Source of the DNA: Streptomyces griseus
Lineage (GTDB): Bacteria > Actinomycetota > Actinomycetes > Streptomycetales > Streptomycetaceae
DNA: 64,000 nucleotides
Direction: 5' to 3'
NCBI RefSeq assembly: GCF_001715295.1
Contig: NZ_MDKB01000002.1
Coordinates: 1,510,313-1,574,312, forward strand
Each line of letters opens with the position of its first letter. Positions within the stretch are counted from its first letter, which is position 1. The notes under the pieces are model-generated. The model ran no database searches. It was not told the origin of the DNA and saw only the letters and a program-made list of their open reading frames with translations. Both the position numbers and the translations under genes were made by a program. Below, in pieces: positions 44,335 through 52,605 of this stretch.

Positions 44335-45665
44335 CGGACGTTCCTCACTTCGTGTGCGGACCCCGTGCCGGCGTCCCGGTGGTCCGCGTGCGGGCCGGGG
44401 AAGACCCAGGCGCGGAAGAGCAGAAACCGCAGCACCGTCGCCGCGAGGTTGGCCGCGACCAGCACGGCGACCTCCGTACCGTGCGAGGAGGAGCCGGTGA
44501 CCGTGCCGAGCGCGGCCAGCGAGCCGCTGGTGAGGGCGAGCCCGATGGCGAACACGACGAGCCCCTGGGCCTGGTGGCGCACGGCCCCACCCCGGCCCCG
44601 TACGCCGAAGGTGAGCCTCCGGTTGGCCGCCGTGTTGGCGACGGCGGAGACCAGGAGGGCCGCCGCGTTGGCGACCTGCGGGCCGGCCCCCAGCCGGAAG
44701 AGGGAGTACAGGGCGAGGTAGACGAGTGTGGAGAGCGCGCCGACGACGCAGAACCCGACCAGTTGCCGGGCGAGGCCCCCTGGCACGCCGGGCACGGCCC
44801 GGTCGCGCGGGTCGTCCCCGAAGGGCCGGGCCAGCCGGTCCAGCGGCAGGGCACCGGTGGCCAGGGCCCTGCCCACGCGCCAGACACCCTTGAGGTCCTC
44901 GGTGGCGGTCCTCACGAGGTGCACCGAGGAATCGGGGTCGTCGACCCAGTCGACCGGCACCTCGTGGATCCGCAGCCCGGCCCGCTCCGCGAGCACCAGC
45001 ATCTCGGTGTCGAAGAACCACCCGGTGTCCTCGACCATGGGCAGCAGCCGCTGGGCGACCTCGCGCCGTATCGCCTTGAACCCGCACTGGGCGTCGGTGA
45101 ACCGGGCGGCCAGCGACGAACGCAGGATCAGGTTGTAGGAGCGTGAGACGAACTCCCGCTTCGAACCCCGCACCACCCGCGAACTGCGGGCCAGACGCGA
45201 TCCGATGGCCAGGTCCGAGTGGCCGGAGATCAGCGGGGCGACCAGGGGCAGCAGCGCGTTGAGGTCGGTGGAGAGGTCGACGTCCATGTAGGCGAGGACC
45301 GGGGAGTCGGAGTGCGTCCAGACGGTACGCAGGGCCCGCCCCCGGCCCTTCTCCTCCAGCCGGTACGACCGCACCTCCGGGATCAGCGCCGCCAGCCGGG
45401 CCGCCACCTCAGGGGTGCGGTCGGTGCTCGCGTTGTCCGCGACGGTGATCCGGAAGCGGTAGGGGAAGGTGCGCGCCAGGTGGTCGTGCAGGCGCAGCAC
45501 ACACGGTTCGAGGTCCTCCTCCTCGTCGAAGACGGGGACCACCACGTCGAGTACGGGGGCGCCGGCCGCGTCGACCGCTGCGGCCAGGAGGTGTTCCCGG
45601 GCAGGCAGGGAGCTCCATGGGGTGTCGGTTCGCATGGGAGCGACACTCGCCGACCGGGCTGTCAC
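44331..45665 (-). CDS. Polyprenyl-phosphate glycosyltransferase (GT2) fused to GtrA domain
   Basis: A 444-residue protein. Residues 35-270 are a GT2 domain of the dolichyl-phosphate glucose/mannose synthase kind: LDVVVPVFDEEEDLEPCV, VADNASTDRTPEVA, AYMDVDLSTDLNALLPL and FTDAQCGFKAIRR. Residues 300-430 are a four-span GtrA domain (LVGFCVVGALSTLVYLALYSLF, ANTAANRRLTFG). GtrA domains help flip the polyprenyl-linked sugar. It therefore supplies donor to the GT39 enzyme encoded next. GTG 45665 overlaps the kinase stop (GTGA); ATG 45635 is an alternative. Confidence 0.93.
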   Translation of the reverse strand: MTARSASVAPMRTDTPWSSLPAREHLLAAAVDAAGAPVLDVVVPVFDEEEDLEPCVLRLHDHLARTFPYRFRITVADNASTDRTPEVAARLAALIPEVRSYRLEEKGRGRALRTVWTHSDSPVLAYMDVDLSTDLNALLPLVAPLISGHSDLAIGSRLARSSRVVRGSKREFVSRSYNLILRSSLAARFTDAQCGFKAIRREVAQRLLPMVEDTGWFFDTEMLVLAERAGLRIHEVPVDWVDDPDSSVHLVRTATEDLKGVWRVGRALATGALPLDRLARPFGDDPRDRAVPGVPGGLARQLVGFCVVGALSTLVYLALYSLFRLGAGPQVANAAALLVSAVANTAANRRLTFGVRGRGGAVRHQAQGLVVFAIGLALTSGSLAALGTVTGSSSHGTEVAVLVAANLAATVLRFLLFRAWVFPGPHADHRDAGTGSAHEVRNVR

Positions 45666-47320
45666 GCCCGTGTGCTGAGCCTGTGTCCCGGCTGTGCATG
45701 CCCTCCCGCGGCCGGACCTCGGTGCACTCCGTGTTCGGGGGGCGGGGGGTGTTCCGGGTCGACGGGCAGACGGATCGCGAACACCGTGTCCCCCGGCACC
45801 GACCGCACCTCGGCCAGCCCGCCGTGCGCGGCGACGACGGCCTGCACGATGGCGAGCCCCAGACCCGTCGACCCGGCGTGGCGGGAGCGAGAGGCGTCTC
45901 CGCGCGCGAAGCGCTCGAAGACGTGCGGCCGCAGCTCGTCGGGGATTCCGGGCCCGTCGTCCTGGACTTCCAGGGTCACCCAGGGCAGCTCCCGGCGCGC
46001 CTGGCGTACCCGTACCGTGACCGTCGTCCCCGGCGGGGTGTGCGTACGGGCGTTCGCCAGCAGATTGACCAATACCTGATGGATCCGCGTCGGGTCGGCC
46101 CGTACGGTCGTGGGCGCCTCGGGCAGTTCCAGCCGCCAGTGACGGGTGTGCCCGTCCCCGTCGAGCCCGTCGAGTCCGCCCTGCGCGTCCGGCCCGCCTG
46201 CCCGATCGGCGACCCGTGCGTCGCTCACGGCGTCGATGACGAGCGTGGAGAGATCGGTGCTCTCGTACGAGAGCGGACGTCCGGTGTCGAGCCGGGCCAG
46301 CAGCAGCAGGTCCTCGACCATGCCCGTCATCCGTACCGCCTCGGACTCGATGCGGCCGAGGGCGTGGCGGGTGTCGGGCCCCGCCTCCTCCCGCCCGCGC
46401 CGGGTGAGTTCGGCGTAACCGCGGATCGAGGCGAGTGGGGTCCGCAGCTCGTGGCCGGCGTCCGCGACGAACTGCCGCACCCGCGTCTCGCTCTTCTGCC
46501 GGACGTCCAGGGCCGAACCCACGTGGCCCAGCATCCGGTTGAGGGCGGCGCCGACCTGGCCGACCTCGGTACGCGGATCGGCCTCGGCGTCGGGGACCCG
46601 TTCGAACAGGGCCACCTCGCCGCTGTGCAGGGGGATTTCGGAGACCCGTCGTGCCGTGGCGGCCACCCGGCGCAGCGGGCGCAGGGCGACACCGACCATG
46701 GCCGCTCCCGCGATCCCGGCGGCGACCAGCCCCGCGCCGGTGACACAGACCTCGACGACGATCAGCGCGGTGAGCGCGCCGCTCACCTCGGCGGTCGGGA
46801 TACCGACGAGCAGGGTCGTGCCGCCGCTCGACCGGACGGCCTGCACGCGGTAGCCGCCGAGCCCGGGGAGGTCGACGTCGTGCGCCTCGCCGTCCGCCGG
46901 GACACCGGCCGCCTCCAGGGCGCCGGCCTGCTCGCCGGTCAGCGGCTCCGAGACCGGCTGCGTGAACTTCCCCCTGTCCTTCACGACCTTCGACCCGGTG
47001 ACGGCCCCGTCCACGGACACGGCTCCGAACGTCTTGAAGGGCTGGCCGCCCATGCCGACGAACCCGAGCGGGCCCACGCTGTCCGGCCCGCCCGGGGGAA
47101 CCGCACGGCCGGGCGGCCCACCGGACGCGGCCCGCACCGTGATGTCACGCAGCTGACCGTCCAGCTTGCCGTACATATAACTCTGGAAGGCGATGGCGGT
47201 GACCGAGCCGATCACGGCCGCGACCACGGCGATGAGGGTCACCGCGTACACGACGAGCCGGGTCCGCAGCGTCCACGGCCGCCGGACGCCCGTCCGCCTC
47301 CCGGCCACCGTCTCACTCAC
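45662..47320 (-). CDS. Two-component sensor histidine kinase
   Basis: A 552-residue membrane kinase. The first span is TRLVVYAVTLIAVVAAVIGSV, an extracytoplasmic sensor of about 130 residues follows, then the second span ALIVVEVCVTGAGLVAAGIAG. A HAMP domain leads to the HisKA phospho-acceptor helix FVADAGHELRTPLASIRGYAE. The ATPase domain has the N box VLVNLLANARTHTP, G1 VQDDGPGIPDE and G2 STGLGLAIVQAVV. Its GTG start overlaps the response regulator end by eight bases. It probably responds to an envelope signal and controls the glycosyltransferase genes that follow. Confidence 0.95.
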   Translation of the reverse strand: MSETVAGRRTGVRRPWTLRTRLVVYAVTLIAVVAAVIGSVTAIAFQSYMYGKLDGQLRDITVRAASGGPPGRAVPPGGPDSVGPLGFVGMGGQPFKTFGAVSVDGAVTGSKVVKDRGKFTQPVSEPLTGEQAGALEAAGVPADGEAHDVDLPGLGGYRVQAVRSSGGTTLLVGIPTAEVSGALTALIVVEVCVTGAGLVAAGIAGAAMVGVALRPLRRVAATARRVSEIPLHSGEVALFERVPDAEADPRTEVGQVGAALNRMLGHVGSALDVRQKSETRVRQFVADAGHELRTPLASIRGYAELTRRGREEAGPDTRHALGRIESEAVRMTGMVEDLLLLARLDTGRPLSYESTDLSTLVIDAVSDARVADRAGGPDAQGGLDGLDGDGHTRHWRLELPEAPTTVRADPTRIHQVLVNLLANARTHTPPGTTVTVRVRQARRELPWVTLEVQDDGPGIPDELRPHVFERFARGDASRSRHAGSTGLGLAIVQAVVAAHGGLAEVRSVPGDTVFAIRLPVDPEHPPPPEHGVHRGPAAGGHAQPGHRLSTRA

Positions 47321-48053
47321 CGGGCTTGATCAGGTATCCCGCCCCGCGCCGGGTGTGGATCATCGGGCTCCGCCCCGCGTCGATCTTCTTGCGGAGGTAG
47401 GAGATGTACAGCTCGACGACGTTGGCCTGGCCGCCGAAGTCGTAGTGCCACACCCGGTCCAGGATCTGGGCCTTGCTGAGCACCCGGCGCGGGTTGCGCA
47501 TCAGGAAGCGCAGCAGTTCGAACTCGGTCGCCGTGAGATGGATCGGGACGTCACCGCGACTCACCTCGTGGCTGTCCTCGTCCAGCACCAGGTCACCGAC
47601 GACGAGCGTCGAATCGCCGCGGGCCGCCGCGGCCGTGCCGGAACGGCGGATCAGTCCGCGCAGCCGGGCCACGACCTCCTCCAGGCTGAACGGCTTGGTG
47701 ACGTAGTCGTCGCCGCCCGCCGTGAGCCCCGCGATCCGGTCCTCCACCGAGTCCCGCGCGGTCAGGAACAGCACCGGGACGTCGGAGAGCTCGCGCCGCA
47801 GCCGCCCCAGCACGGCGAGCCCGTCCATGTCGGGGAGCATCACGTCCAGGACCACCGCGTCGGGCCGGAAGTCACGCGCCGTACGGACGGCACCCGCACC
47901 GTCGACGGCGCTGCGCACCTGCCACCCCTCGTACCTCAGGGCCATGGAGAGCAGCTCGGCCAGCGGAGGTTCGTCGTCCACGACCAGTACGCGTACGGGA
48001 TCGCGGTCCGGCCTGAGCAGTTCGGTACGCCCCTGGGGCGAGGTCGTCGTCAT
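47313..48053 (-). CDS. OmpR/PhoB-family response regulator
   Basis: A 246-residue regulator. The receiver domain has the acidic pair in VLVVDDEPPLAELL, the phospho-acceptor Asp in DAVVLDVMLPDMDGL and the conserved Lys in GDDYVTKPFSLEE. The C-terminal winged helix (HLTATEFELLRFLMRNPRRVLSKAQILDRVWHYDFGGQANVVELYISYLRKKID) binds DNA. It leads a four-gene minus-strand run with the kinase and the two glycosyltransferases, and the whole operon is probably autoregulated. Confidence 0.96.
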   Translation of the reverse strand: MTTTSPQGRTELLRPDRDPVRVLVVDDEPPLAELLSMALRYEGWQVRSAVDGAGAVRTARDFRPDAVVLDVMLPDMDGLAVLGRLRRELSDVPVLFLTARDSVEDRIAGLTAGGDDYVTKPFSLEEVVARLRGLIRRSGTAAAARGDSTLVVGDLVLDEDSHEVSRGDVPIHLTATEFELLRFLMRNPRRVLSKAQILDRVWHYDFGGQANVVELYISYLRKKIDAGRSPMIHTRRGAGYLIKPGE

Positions 48054-48118
48054 GCCACCAGCCTTCGGGGCGGCCGTGAGAAGGACCTTTCCCCCACCTG
48101 TGAATTCCCTGAGAATCC

Positions 48119-49108
48119 TCAGTCCAGGCCGAACAGCGCACGCGCGTTCCCGTGGCAGACGGCTCGCAGCCACGGATCGCCCAGCTCCAGACGTTCCAGG
48201 GCGTGCACCTGGTGGGCGTACGGGTACGGGATGTTCGGGAAGTCCGTACCGAGCAGGATCCGGTCCCCCAGCTCCGCGAGCCGCCCCCGCTCCCCGACGG
48301 GGAACGGGGTGAACTCCTCCGTGAAGTCCGTGAAGGCCATGGTGGTGTCGAGCCGCACCTCGGGGTACGCCGCCGCCAGGTCCAGGAACTCCGTGTACTC
48401 CGGCATCCCCATGTGCGCCACCACCAGCCGCAGCCGCGGGTGGCGGGACAGCAGCCGGCCGATCGGCCCGGGCCCGGTGTACGCACCCGGCGCAGGCCCC
48501 GACCCGCAGTGTGTCACCACCGGGACACCGGCCTCCGCCAGCAGCCCCCAGACGGGGTCCAGCAGGGGATCGTTCGCGTCGTACGCGCCGACCTGGAGGT
48601 GCGACTTGAAGACCCGCGCTCCCGCCTCGACCGCCTCGCGCACATAACGGTCCACCCCCTCCTCCGGGAAGAAGGTCGCCGTGTGCAGACAGTCCGGCAC
48701 CCGCGCGGCGAAGTCGGCCGCCCAGCCGTTCAGCCAGGCCGCCATCCCGGCCTTGTGCGGGTAGAGCATGGAGGTGAAGCGCAGCACGCCGAACGAACGC
48801 AGGAGCGCGAGCCGTTCGTCCTCGGCGTGCCGGTAGGTGATCGGCCACTCCATACCCGTCAGCGGGCCGGCAGCGTCGAAGTAGGCCCACACCTTGCGGA
48901 GCACCTGTTCCGGCATGAAGTGCGTGTGGACGTCGATGATCCCGGGCAGCCCGAGCCGCTCGCAGAAGCGCCGTACGTCCTCCCGGTCCCGGTCCCGGTC
49001 GTGGGCGGGCTCGCTGTCCCGGTCGCCGCCCCGGCCGGGGGCGGGTTCGCTGCCGCGGCCGGTGGCGGGTTCGCTGCCGCGGTCGCGGTCGTCGTCACCC
49101 AAGCCCAT
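48119..49108 (-). CDS. Amidohydrolase-family protein (ACMSD/2-pyrone-dicarboxylate type)
   Basis: A 329-residue TIM-barrel metal enzyme. Family features: IIDVHTHFMPEQVLRKVWAYFD with the HxH metal site, FKSHLQVGAYDANDP, VVTHCGSGPAPG, LVVAHMGMPEYTEFLDLAAAYPEV and LGTDFPNIPYPYAHQV with the terminal Asp. It belongs to the amidohydrolase_2 group that includes decarboxylases and lactonases. ATG 49108 is chosen; the frame stays open upstream through a Pro-Glu-Ala repeat, so a longer form is possible. The first 45 residues are a charged repeat (DRDSEPAHDRDRDRE). The substrate is unknown. Confidence 0.88.
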   Translation of the reverse strand: MGLGDDDRDRGSEPATGRGSEPAPGRGGDRDSEPAHDRDRDREDVRRFCERLGLPGIIDVHTHFMPEQVLRKVWAYFDAAGPLTGMEWPITYRHAEDERLALLRSFGVLRFTSMLYPHKAGMAAWLNGWAADFAARVPDCLHTATFFPEEGVDRYVREAVEAGARVFKSHLQVGAYDANDPLLDPVWGLLAEAGVPVVTHCGSGPAPGAYTGPGPIGRLLSRHPRLRLVVAHMGMPEYTEFLDLAAAYPEVRLDTTMAFTDFTEEFTPFPVGERGRLAELGDRILLGTDFPNIPYPYAHQVHALERLELGDPWLRAVCHGNARALFGLD

Positions 49109-49147
49109 TCGCCCCAGCCCCTGCCCGTTCCGCTGTTCCGCCGTCTC

Positions 49148-49213
49148 CGGTGCTTCCGGTGCTTCCGGTGCTTCCGGTGCTTCCGGTGCTTCCGGTGCTT
49201 CCGGTGCTTCCGG
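49148..49213. repeat. 9-bp tandem repeat (GGTGCTTCC), about seven copies
   Basis: Perfect copies of GGTGCTTCC on the plus strand. On the minus strand they read Pro-Glu-Ala in frame with the amidohydrolase gene but upstream of the start chosen for it. They lie between that gene and the DUF2797 gene. Confidence 0.85.
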
Positions 49214-49236
49214 TGACCCTGTCAGAACAGTCCGTG

Positions 49237-50151
49237 TCAGAACAGCCCGTCCTGCACACCACCGGCCCCGACGCCGGCGACCGGCACGGTCACACCCGCC
49301 CGTGCATCGGCGCCCACCAGATCCCAGCCGGTGATCAACCGGGTGTCCACGACGACGACCCCGTCCGCCCGGGTCTCCAGATACAGATCGGGCCCGGCTG
49401 CCGCCAGCAGCCGCCCGGCCACCACCCCGCCGTCCGCCAGCCCGGTCACCACACGTACCCCTGGTCCGGCCTCCGCCGGCACGAGTCCTGCCGACCCGGC
49501 ACCCTCCAGCCCGAAGAGCCGGCCGTGGTCCACCGCATCGAACGGCAGCCGTTCCAGTGCCTCGGGCCACCCAGCACCCTCCAGCGCCACGGCCCGCCCG
49601 TACAACGCCGCCATCTCGGCGGCCCGTTCCGCCGGCCCGGGCAGCGCACCCCGCACCGCACGCTTCCGTGCGTACGGGATCCGGTCGGGCACGCCGAGCG
49701 CCGTACGCAGCAGTTCCTCCGTACGCCGCGCGGCCATCAGCGGCCCCCGGCCCAGCCAGCTGAACAGCACGGCGCCCTGTTCCCGCAGCCGAGCCGCGTC
49801 CCGGGCCTCACCGGTGATCCCGACCTTGACCATCCCCGGCCCGAACCACGCGAGGTAGACGCGGTACGGACGAGGGTCGTCGGCCCTCGTGTCCGCGGCC
49901 ACCGAGTGGGCCCGGTCCAAGCGCCCGCACTCCGCGCACCGCGCCCCGGTGCTCCGCACCGGCACCACGGCCCCGACCGGGCACACGTTGCCGCGCGCGC
50001 CCACACAGTGCCGCTCCCCTTCGGCCCGGAACCCGAGCTCCTTCCCGTACGCCAGGGCGCTCACCCGCCCGGGCCCCGCCCGGCCGGACCGCCGCCACGT
50101 CAGCACGGGCCCGTCGTCGGGCCAGCTCAGCCCGGCGCACCGCCATCCCAT
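49237..50151 (-). CDS. DUF2797 family protein
   Basis: A 304-residue protein conserved in actinobacteria and other lineages without a proven role. It has cysteine pairs likely to bind zinc (CVGARGNVCPVG, CAECGR), followed by YRVYLAWFGPGMVKVGITGEAR, which is reminiscent of the strand pattern of GIY-YIG nucleases, and RLREQGAVLFSWLGRGPLMAARRTEELLR. The rest is a C-terminal beta-rich region (VRVVTGLADGGVVAGRLLAAAG). The start ATG 50151 gives MGWRCAGLSW. It is upstream of, and in the same direction as, the amidohydrolase. Confidence 0.85.
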   Translation of the reverse strand: MGWRCAGLSWPDDGPVLTWRRSGRAGPGRVSALAYGKELGFRAEGERHCVGARGNVCPVGAVVPVRSTGARCAECGRLDRAHSVAADTRADDPRPYRVYLAWFGPGMVKVGITGEARDAARLREQGAVLFSWLGRGPLMAARRTEELLRTALGVPDRIPYARKRAVRGALPGPAERAAEMAALYGRAVALEGAGWPEALERLPFDAVDHGRLFGLEGAGSAGLVPAEAGPGVRVVTGLADGGVVAGRLLAAAGPDLYLETRADGVVVVDTRLITGWDLVGADARAGVTVPVAGVGAGGVQDGLF

Positions 50152-50337
50152 ACGCCCACTCCTGGCTCGTCGTCGTTTCGGCACCACAGCATCACAGCAC
50201 CGCGAGGACGACGTGCGAGATCCGGGCCCCGTGCCGCGTGGGCCGAGGACCCGTGACGCCGACCCCGGAGACGGTTCCGCCGCTGGTGAACCTCGACCCG
50301 CCGGCGCAGGCGTCACCGCGCAGCCTTCGCACACGGC

Positions 50338-50490
50338 TGATCACCGCTCGGTCGACGTAGGAGGAATCCGGCTCGCCCACGAGGTGTCGGGGCCGCCGGA
50401 CAGTCCGCCGCTCGTCCTGCTCCAGGCGCTGGGCGAGAGCGGGGCAGCGCCCAAGGTGTTCACCGACGTGGTCGCCGCGTTCCTGCCGGC
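50338..50490 (+). pseudogene. N-terminal fragment of an alpha/beta hydrolase
   Basis: About 50 codons read RSVDVGGIRLAHEVSGPPDS, then PPLVLLQALGESGAAPKVF and TDVVAAF. This matches the first strands and oxyanion loop of an alpha/beta hydrolase such as a proline iminopeptidase or haloperoxidase. The nucleophile elbow and everything after it are missing. The frame runs on into unrelated Arg-rich codons and a degenerate tRNA-Arg copy. No good start codon is present. Confidence 0.65.
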
Positions 50491-50571
50491 GGGCAAGAAC
50501 GCCCGTCACGCCCGCCGCCGTGATCCGCGCGAGCAGCGCCCACAGCGCCGTCACAGCCGACCACCTGTCAA

Positions 50572-50668
50572 CGCCGGAGGCCGGCAGGCTCTTTCCTGAG
50601 GGCCTCCGGCCTGCCGTACATCCGGCAAGGATTCGAGCCTGCGGCCTACTGGTCCGTAGGTTCGTCCG
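50572..50668. repeat. Degenerate copy of the tRNA-Arg(ACG) 3' end and terminator
   Basis: GGCAAGGATTCGAGCCTGCGG and the following CTACTGGTCCGTAGG resemble 52186-52220 of the real tRNA (GGCAGGATTCGAACCTGCAA, CTGATCCGTAG). It is preceded by a CCTGAGGGCCTCCG hairpin arm like that tRNA's terminator at 52136-52171. The same order and orientation as the intact tRNA indicate a duplicated attachment region. Confidence 0.75.
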
Positions 50669-50800
50669 GAACGGTCGCCGGCGGTCACACCGGTCGCGCA
50701 CCGGCCCGACGAGGACTCCGGCGGAAGGGGACGAGTGCCGGATTCCTGGTACGCCGCCGTTGTCCTGCACCACGACGTCGCCGCGCCCCCGCGCGGGCAT

Positions 50801-50831
50801 CGGCCGCGGGCTCCGTTCGGGCCCGCGGCCG
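50801..50831. terminator. Terminator after the beta-propeller gene
   Basis: The hairpin CGGCCGCGGGC/GCCCGCGGCCG with a nine-base loop lies 10 bases beyond the minus-strand stop. Confidence 0.8.
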
Positions 50832-50840
50832 ACGCTCCGG

Positions 50841-51779
50841 CTACTTGTCCAGCCAGTCGGTGGGCGTCACGGCCTGGTCGGTGAGGACCTGCAGGTTCCT
50901 TCCGGCGACTGCGTCCACGGCATAGGTGCGGGGGGTGTAGTCGAATTCGTCCGTGGCGAAGAAGGCGATCCGGGTGCCGTCGGGTGAGAAGACGGGGCCG
51001 CGGATGCTGCCGAGCGGGGTCGTCCAGTTGCTCTGCAGCTCGGTGACGGCCCCCGTTGCCACATCGACGACACTCAGGCCGTTCACGGTGACATAGACGA
51101 TGCGCTGCCCGTCGGGTGACCAGTCGACGGGCGCGGACAGCGCGTTGCGGACGGTACTGATCTGCCGTGCCTGCCGGGTGCCGGTGTTCACGACCCAGAC
51201 GTCCCTGCCGTACTCCCAACCGTCGGCGGTCTCGTACGCGGTCGTCCGCACGAAGGCGATGCTCCGGCCGTCAGGGGAGAAGGTGCCTGCGCCTCCGGCC
51301 GCCGTGAGCACCTCCTGCCCGGTTCCGTCGCTGTTGATCCACTCCATACCCCGCGGGCTGTCGTACACGACCCGCTTGCCGTCCGGGGACCAGTCGGGGT
51401 GCCCGACGTACGGAGCCTCGCCGGTCTCGGGCGCGATACCCCGCACCAGAACCTTCTGGCCGCTGCCGTCGGCCTCCGCGACCACCAGGTTCCGGGCGTA
51501 CGTGCAGCCCTCGGTCCGGGGAATACAGGTGTCGTCGCGCTGGACGTAGGCGACGGTGGAGCCCTTCGGGGAGAGGACGCCGTCCTCGGCGTCCTGCGCG
51601 ACGATCCCGACGCCGCCACTCACGGGGTCGAGCGAGACCAGAGCGGGAGAGCCGGAGGAGTAGTCGGTGGCGGTGATCCAACCGGCCGCCGATCCCTGCT
51701 CCGCCGCTGCTGTCCCCGCCACCGGCAGAGCAGAGGCGACGACGATCCCCACGGCCAGTACGGCGCGTCTGAAAAGCAC
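50841..51779 (-). CDS. Secreted TolB/PD40-type beta-propeller protein
   Basis: A 312-residue exported protein starting at GTG 51779 after AGGAGG. The signal peptide is FRRAVLAVGIVVASALPVAGTAAA. At least four PD40 blades are clear: HPDWSPDGKRVVYDS, GTFSPDGRSIAFVR, VDWSPDGQRIVYVT and PVFSPDGTRIAFFA. Two cysteines occur in DDTCIPRTEGCTYARN. PD40 propellers bind proteins or sugars; no catalytic domain is attached. It sits between a degenerate tRNA-Arg copy and the intact tRNA-Arg, so it may be cargo of an old insertion. Confidence 0.88.
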   Translation of the reverse strand: MLFRRAVLAVGIVVASALPVAGTAAAEQGSAAGWITATDYSSGSPALVSLDPVSGGVGIVAQDAEDGVLSPKGSTVAYVQRDDTCIPRTEGCTYARNLVVAEADGSGQKVLVRGIAPETGEAPYVGHPDWSPDGKRVVYDSPRGMEWINSDGTGQEVLTAAGGAGTFSPDGRSIAFVRTTAYETADGWEYGRDVWVVNTGTRQARQISTVRNALSAPVDWSPDGQRIVYVTVNGLSVVDVATGAVTELQSNWTTPLGSIRGPVFSPDGTRIAFFATDEFDYTPRTYAVDAVAGRNLQVLTDQAVTPTDWLDK

Positions 51780-52135
51780 TTGGGTCCTCCTGGGAAACCG
51801 GGAACCGGCGTCCCCGGCCCCAGTACAAGAGCGCAAACGGATCAAGAAACGTCACCCGGGGCACAGCCGATCCGCCGGGCGGTGCCGATGCCATCGACGG
51901 AATCGCTGTCCACTACCGCTGTCAGGCCCGCTGTCCAAGCTCCGGCCCTCGTACGGCCCCGCCCGTCACAGCACCGCCCCGGCCCCGGCCCTCAGCGGAC
52001 GCGACGTCAGCGGACGTTCGCACCATGAGCCGCGGGCGGACCGAGTTCCCCGAGCCGGGCCATGGGTCCGGAGCCGTCCGGTCCCTGACCGGGCTGCTCC
52101 GAGCCCGTCGCTGCACCCTGCTGCTGTACACAACG
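51780..52135. other. Intergenic region, no gene seen
   Basis: This space lies between the propeller gene start and the tRNA-Arg terminator. It holds the propeller promoter, not specifically recognised. Frames here are composition artefacts. Confidence 0.45.
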
Positions 52136-52171
52136 GCGGAGGCCCTCAGGATTTCTCCTGAGGGCCTCCGC
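52136..52171 (-). terminator. Terminator of tRNA-Arg(ACG)
   Basis: The stem GCGGAGGCCCTCAGGA with its complement and a short loop follows the tRNA by seven bases on the minus strand. Confidence 0.85.
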
Positions 52172-52177
52172 CTGCTG

Positions 52178-52250
52178 TGCACTCGGCAGGATTCGAACCT
52201 GCAACCTTCTGATCCGTAGTCAGATGCTCTATCCGTTAAGCTACGAGTGC
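52178..52250 (-). tRNA. tRNA-Arg (ACG anticodon)
   Basis: The acceptor GCACTCG pairs with CGAGTGC; the D arm is AGCTTAACGGATAGAGCA; the anticodon loop CTACGGA reads ACG; the T arm is GCAGGTTCGAATCCTGC. The A34 is the substrate of TadA (30461-30955). CCA is not encoded. A degenerate partial copy lies at 50572-50668. Confidence 0.97.
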
Positions 52251-52474
52251 CCGCCTGCGGTCTTCACCGCCGGTGTCGCCTCCCCGGTTTTTTCTTCCTG
52301 GTCGGCGTTGCGGGAACAACATTACATGACCTGCGCCGTCACGCGAAATCCATTCCCCATAGGGGCTCTGACCTGCGGAAACACCGCTCCGGGGTGGTTC
52401 TCGGCAGGGGCGCCCCGATACGGCCGGAGCCGGGCGCGTCGCCGACGGGACCGGAGACCGAGCCCGGGGAACGG

Positions 52475-52508
52475 CCGAAGCCCCGTGCCTGGGGCACGGG
52501 GCTTCGGG
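52475..52508 (-). terminator. Terminator of tRNA-Ser(GCT)
   Basis: The hairpin CCGAAGCCCCGTGCC/GCACGGGGCTTCGG follows the tRNA on the minus strand. Confidence 0.85.
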
Positions 52509-52514
52509 TTTCTG

Positions 52515-52605
52515 CGGAGGCGGAGGGATTTGAACCCTCGATGGGCTTTAAGACCCAAACCGCATTAGCAGTGCGGCGCCATAGACCGGACTAGGCGACG
52601 CCTCC
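52515..52605 (-). tRNA. tRNA-Ser (GCT anticodon)
   Basis: A class II tRNA: acceptor GGAGGCG/CGCCTCC, anticodon loop CTGCTAA reading GCT (codons AGC/AGU), a long variable arm and T arm GAGGGTTCAAATCCCTC. CCA is not encoded. Confidence 0.97.

Noticed and set aside
42181..45665. Part of a secondary-metabolite sugar pathway
   Set aside because: No NDP-sugar enzymes, polyketide or peptide synthases occur nearby; the pair fits envelope polyprenyl-linked glycosylation.
49889..50599. 236-codon plus-strand gene
   Set aside because: Only codons 150-200 look like protein (hydrolase fragment); the first part is antisense to the DUF2797 gene and the last part is degenerate tRNA-like DNA.
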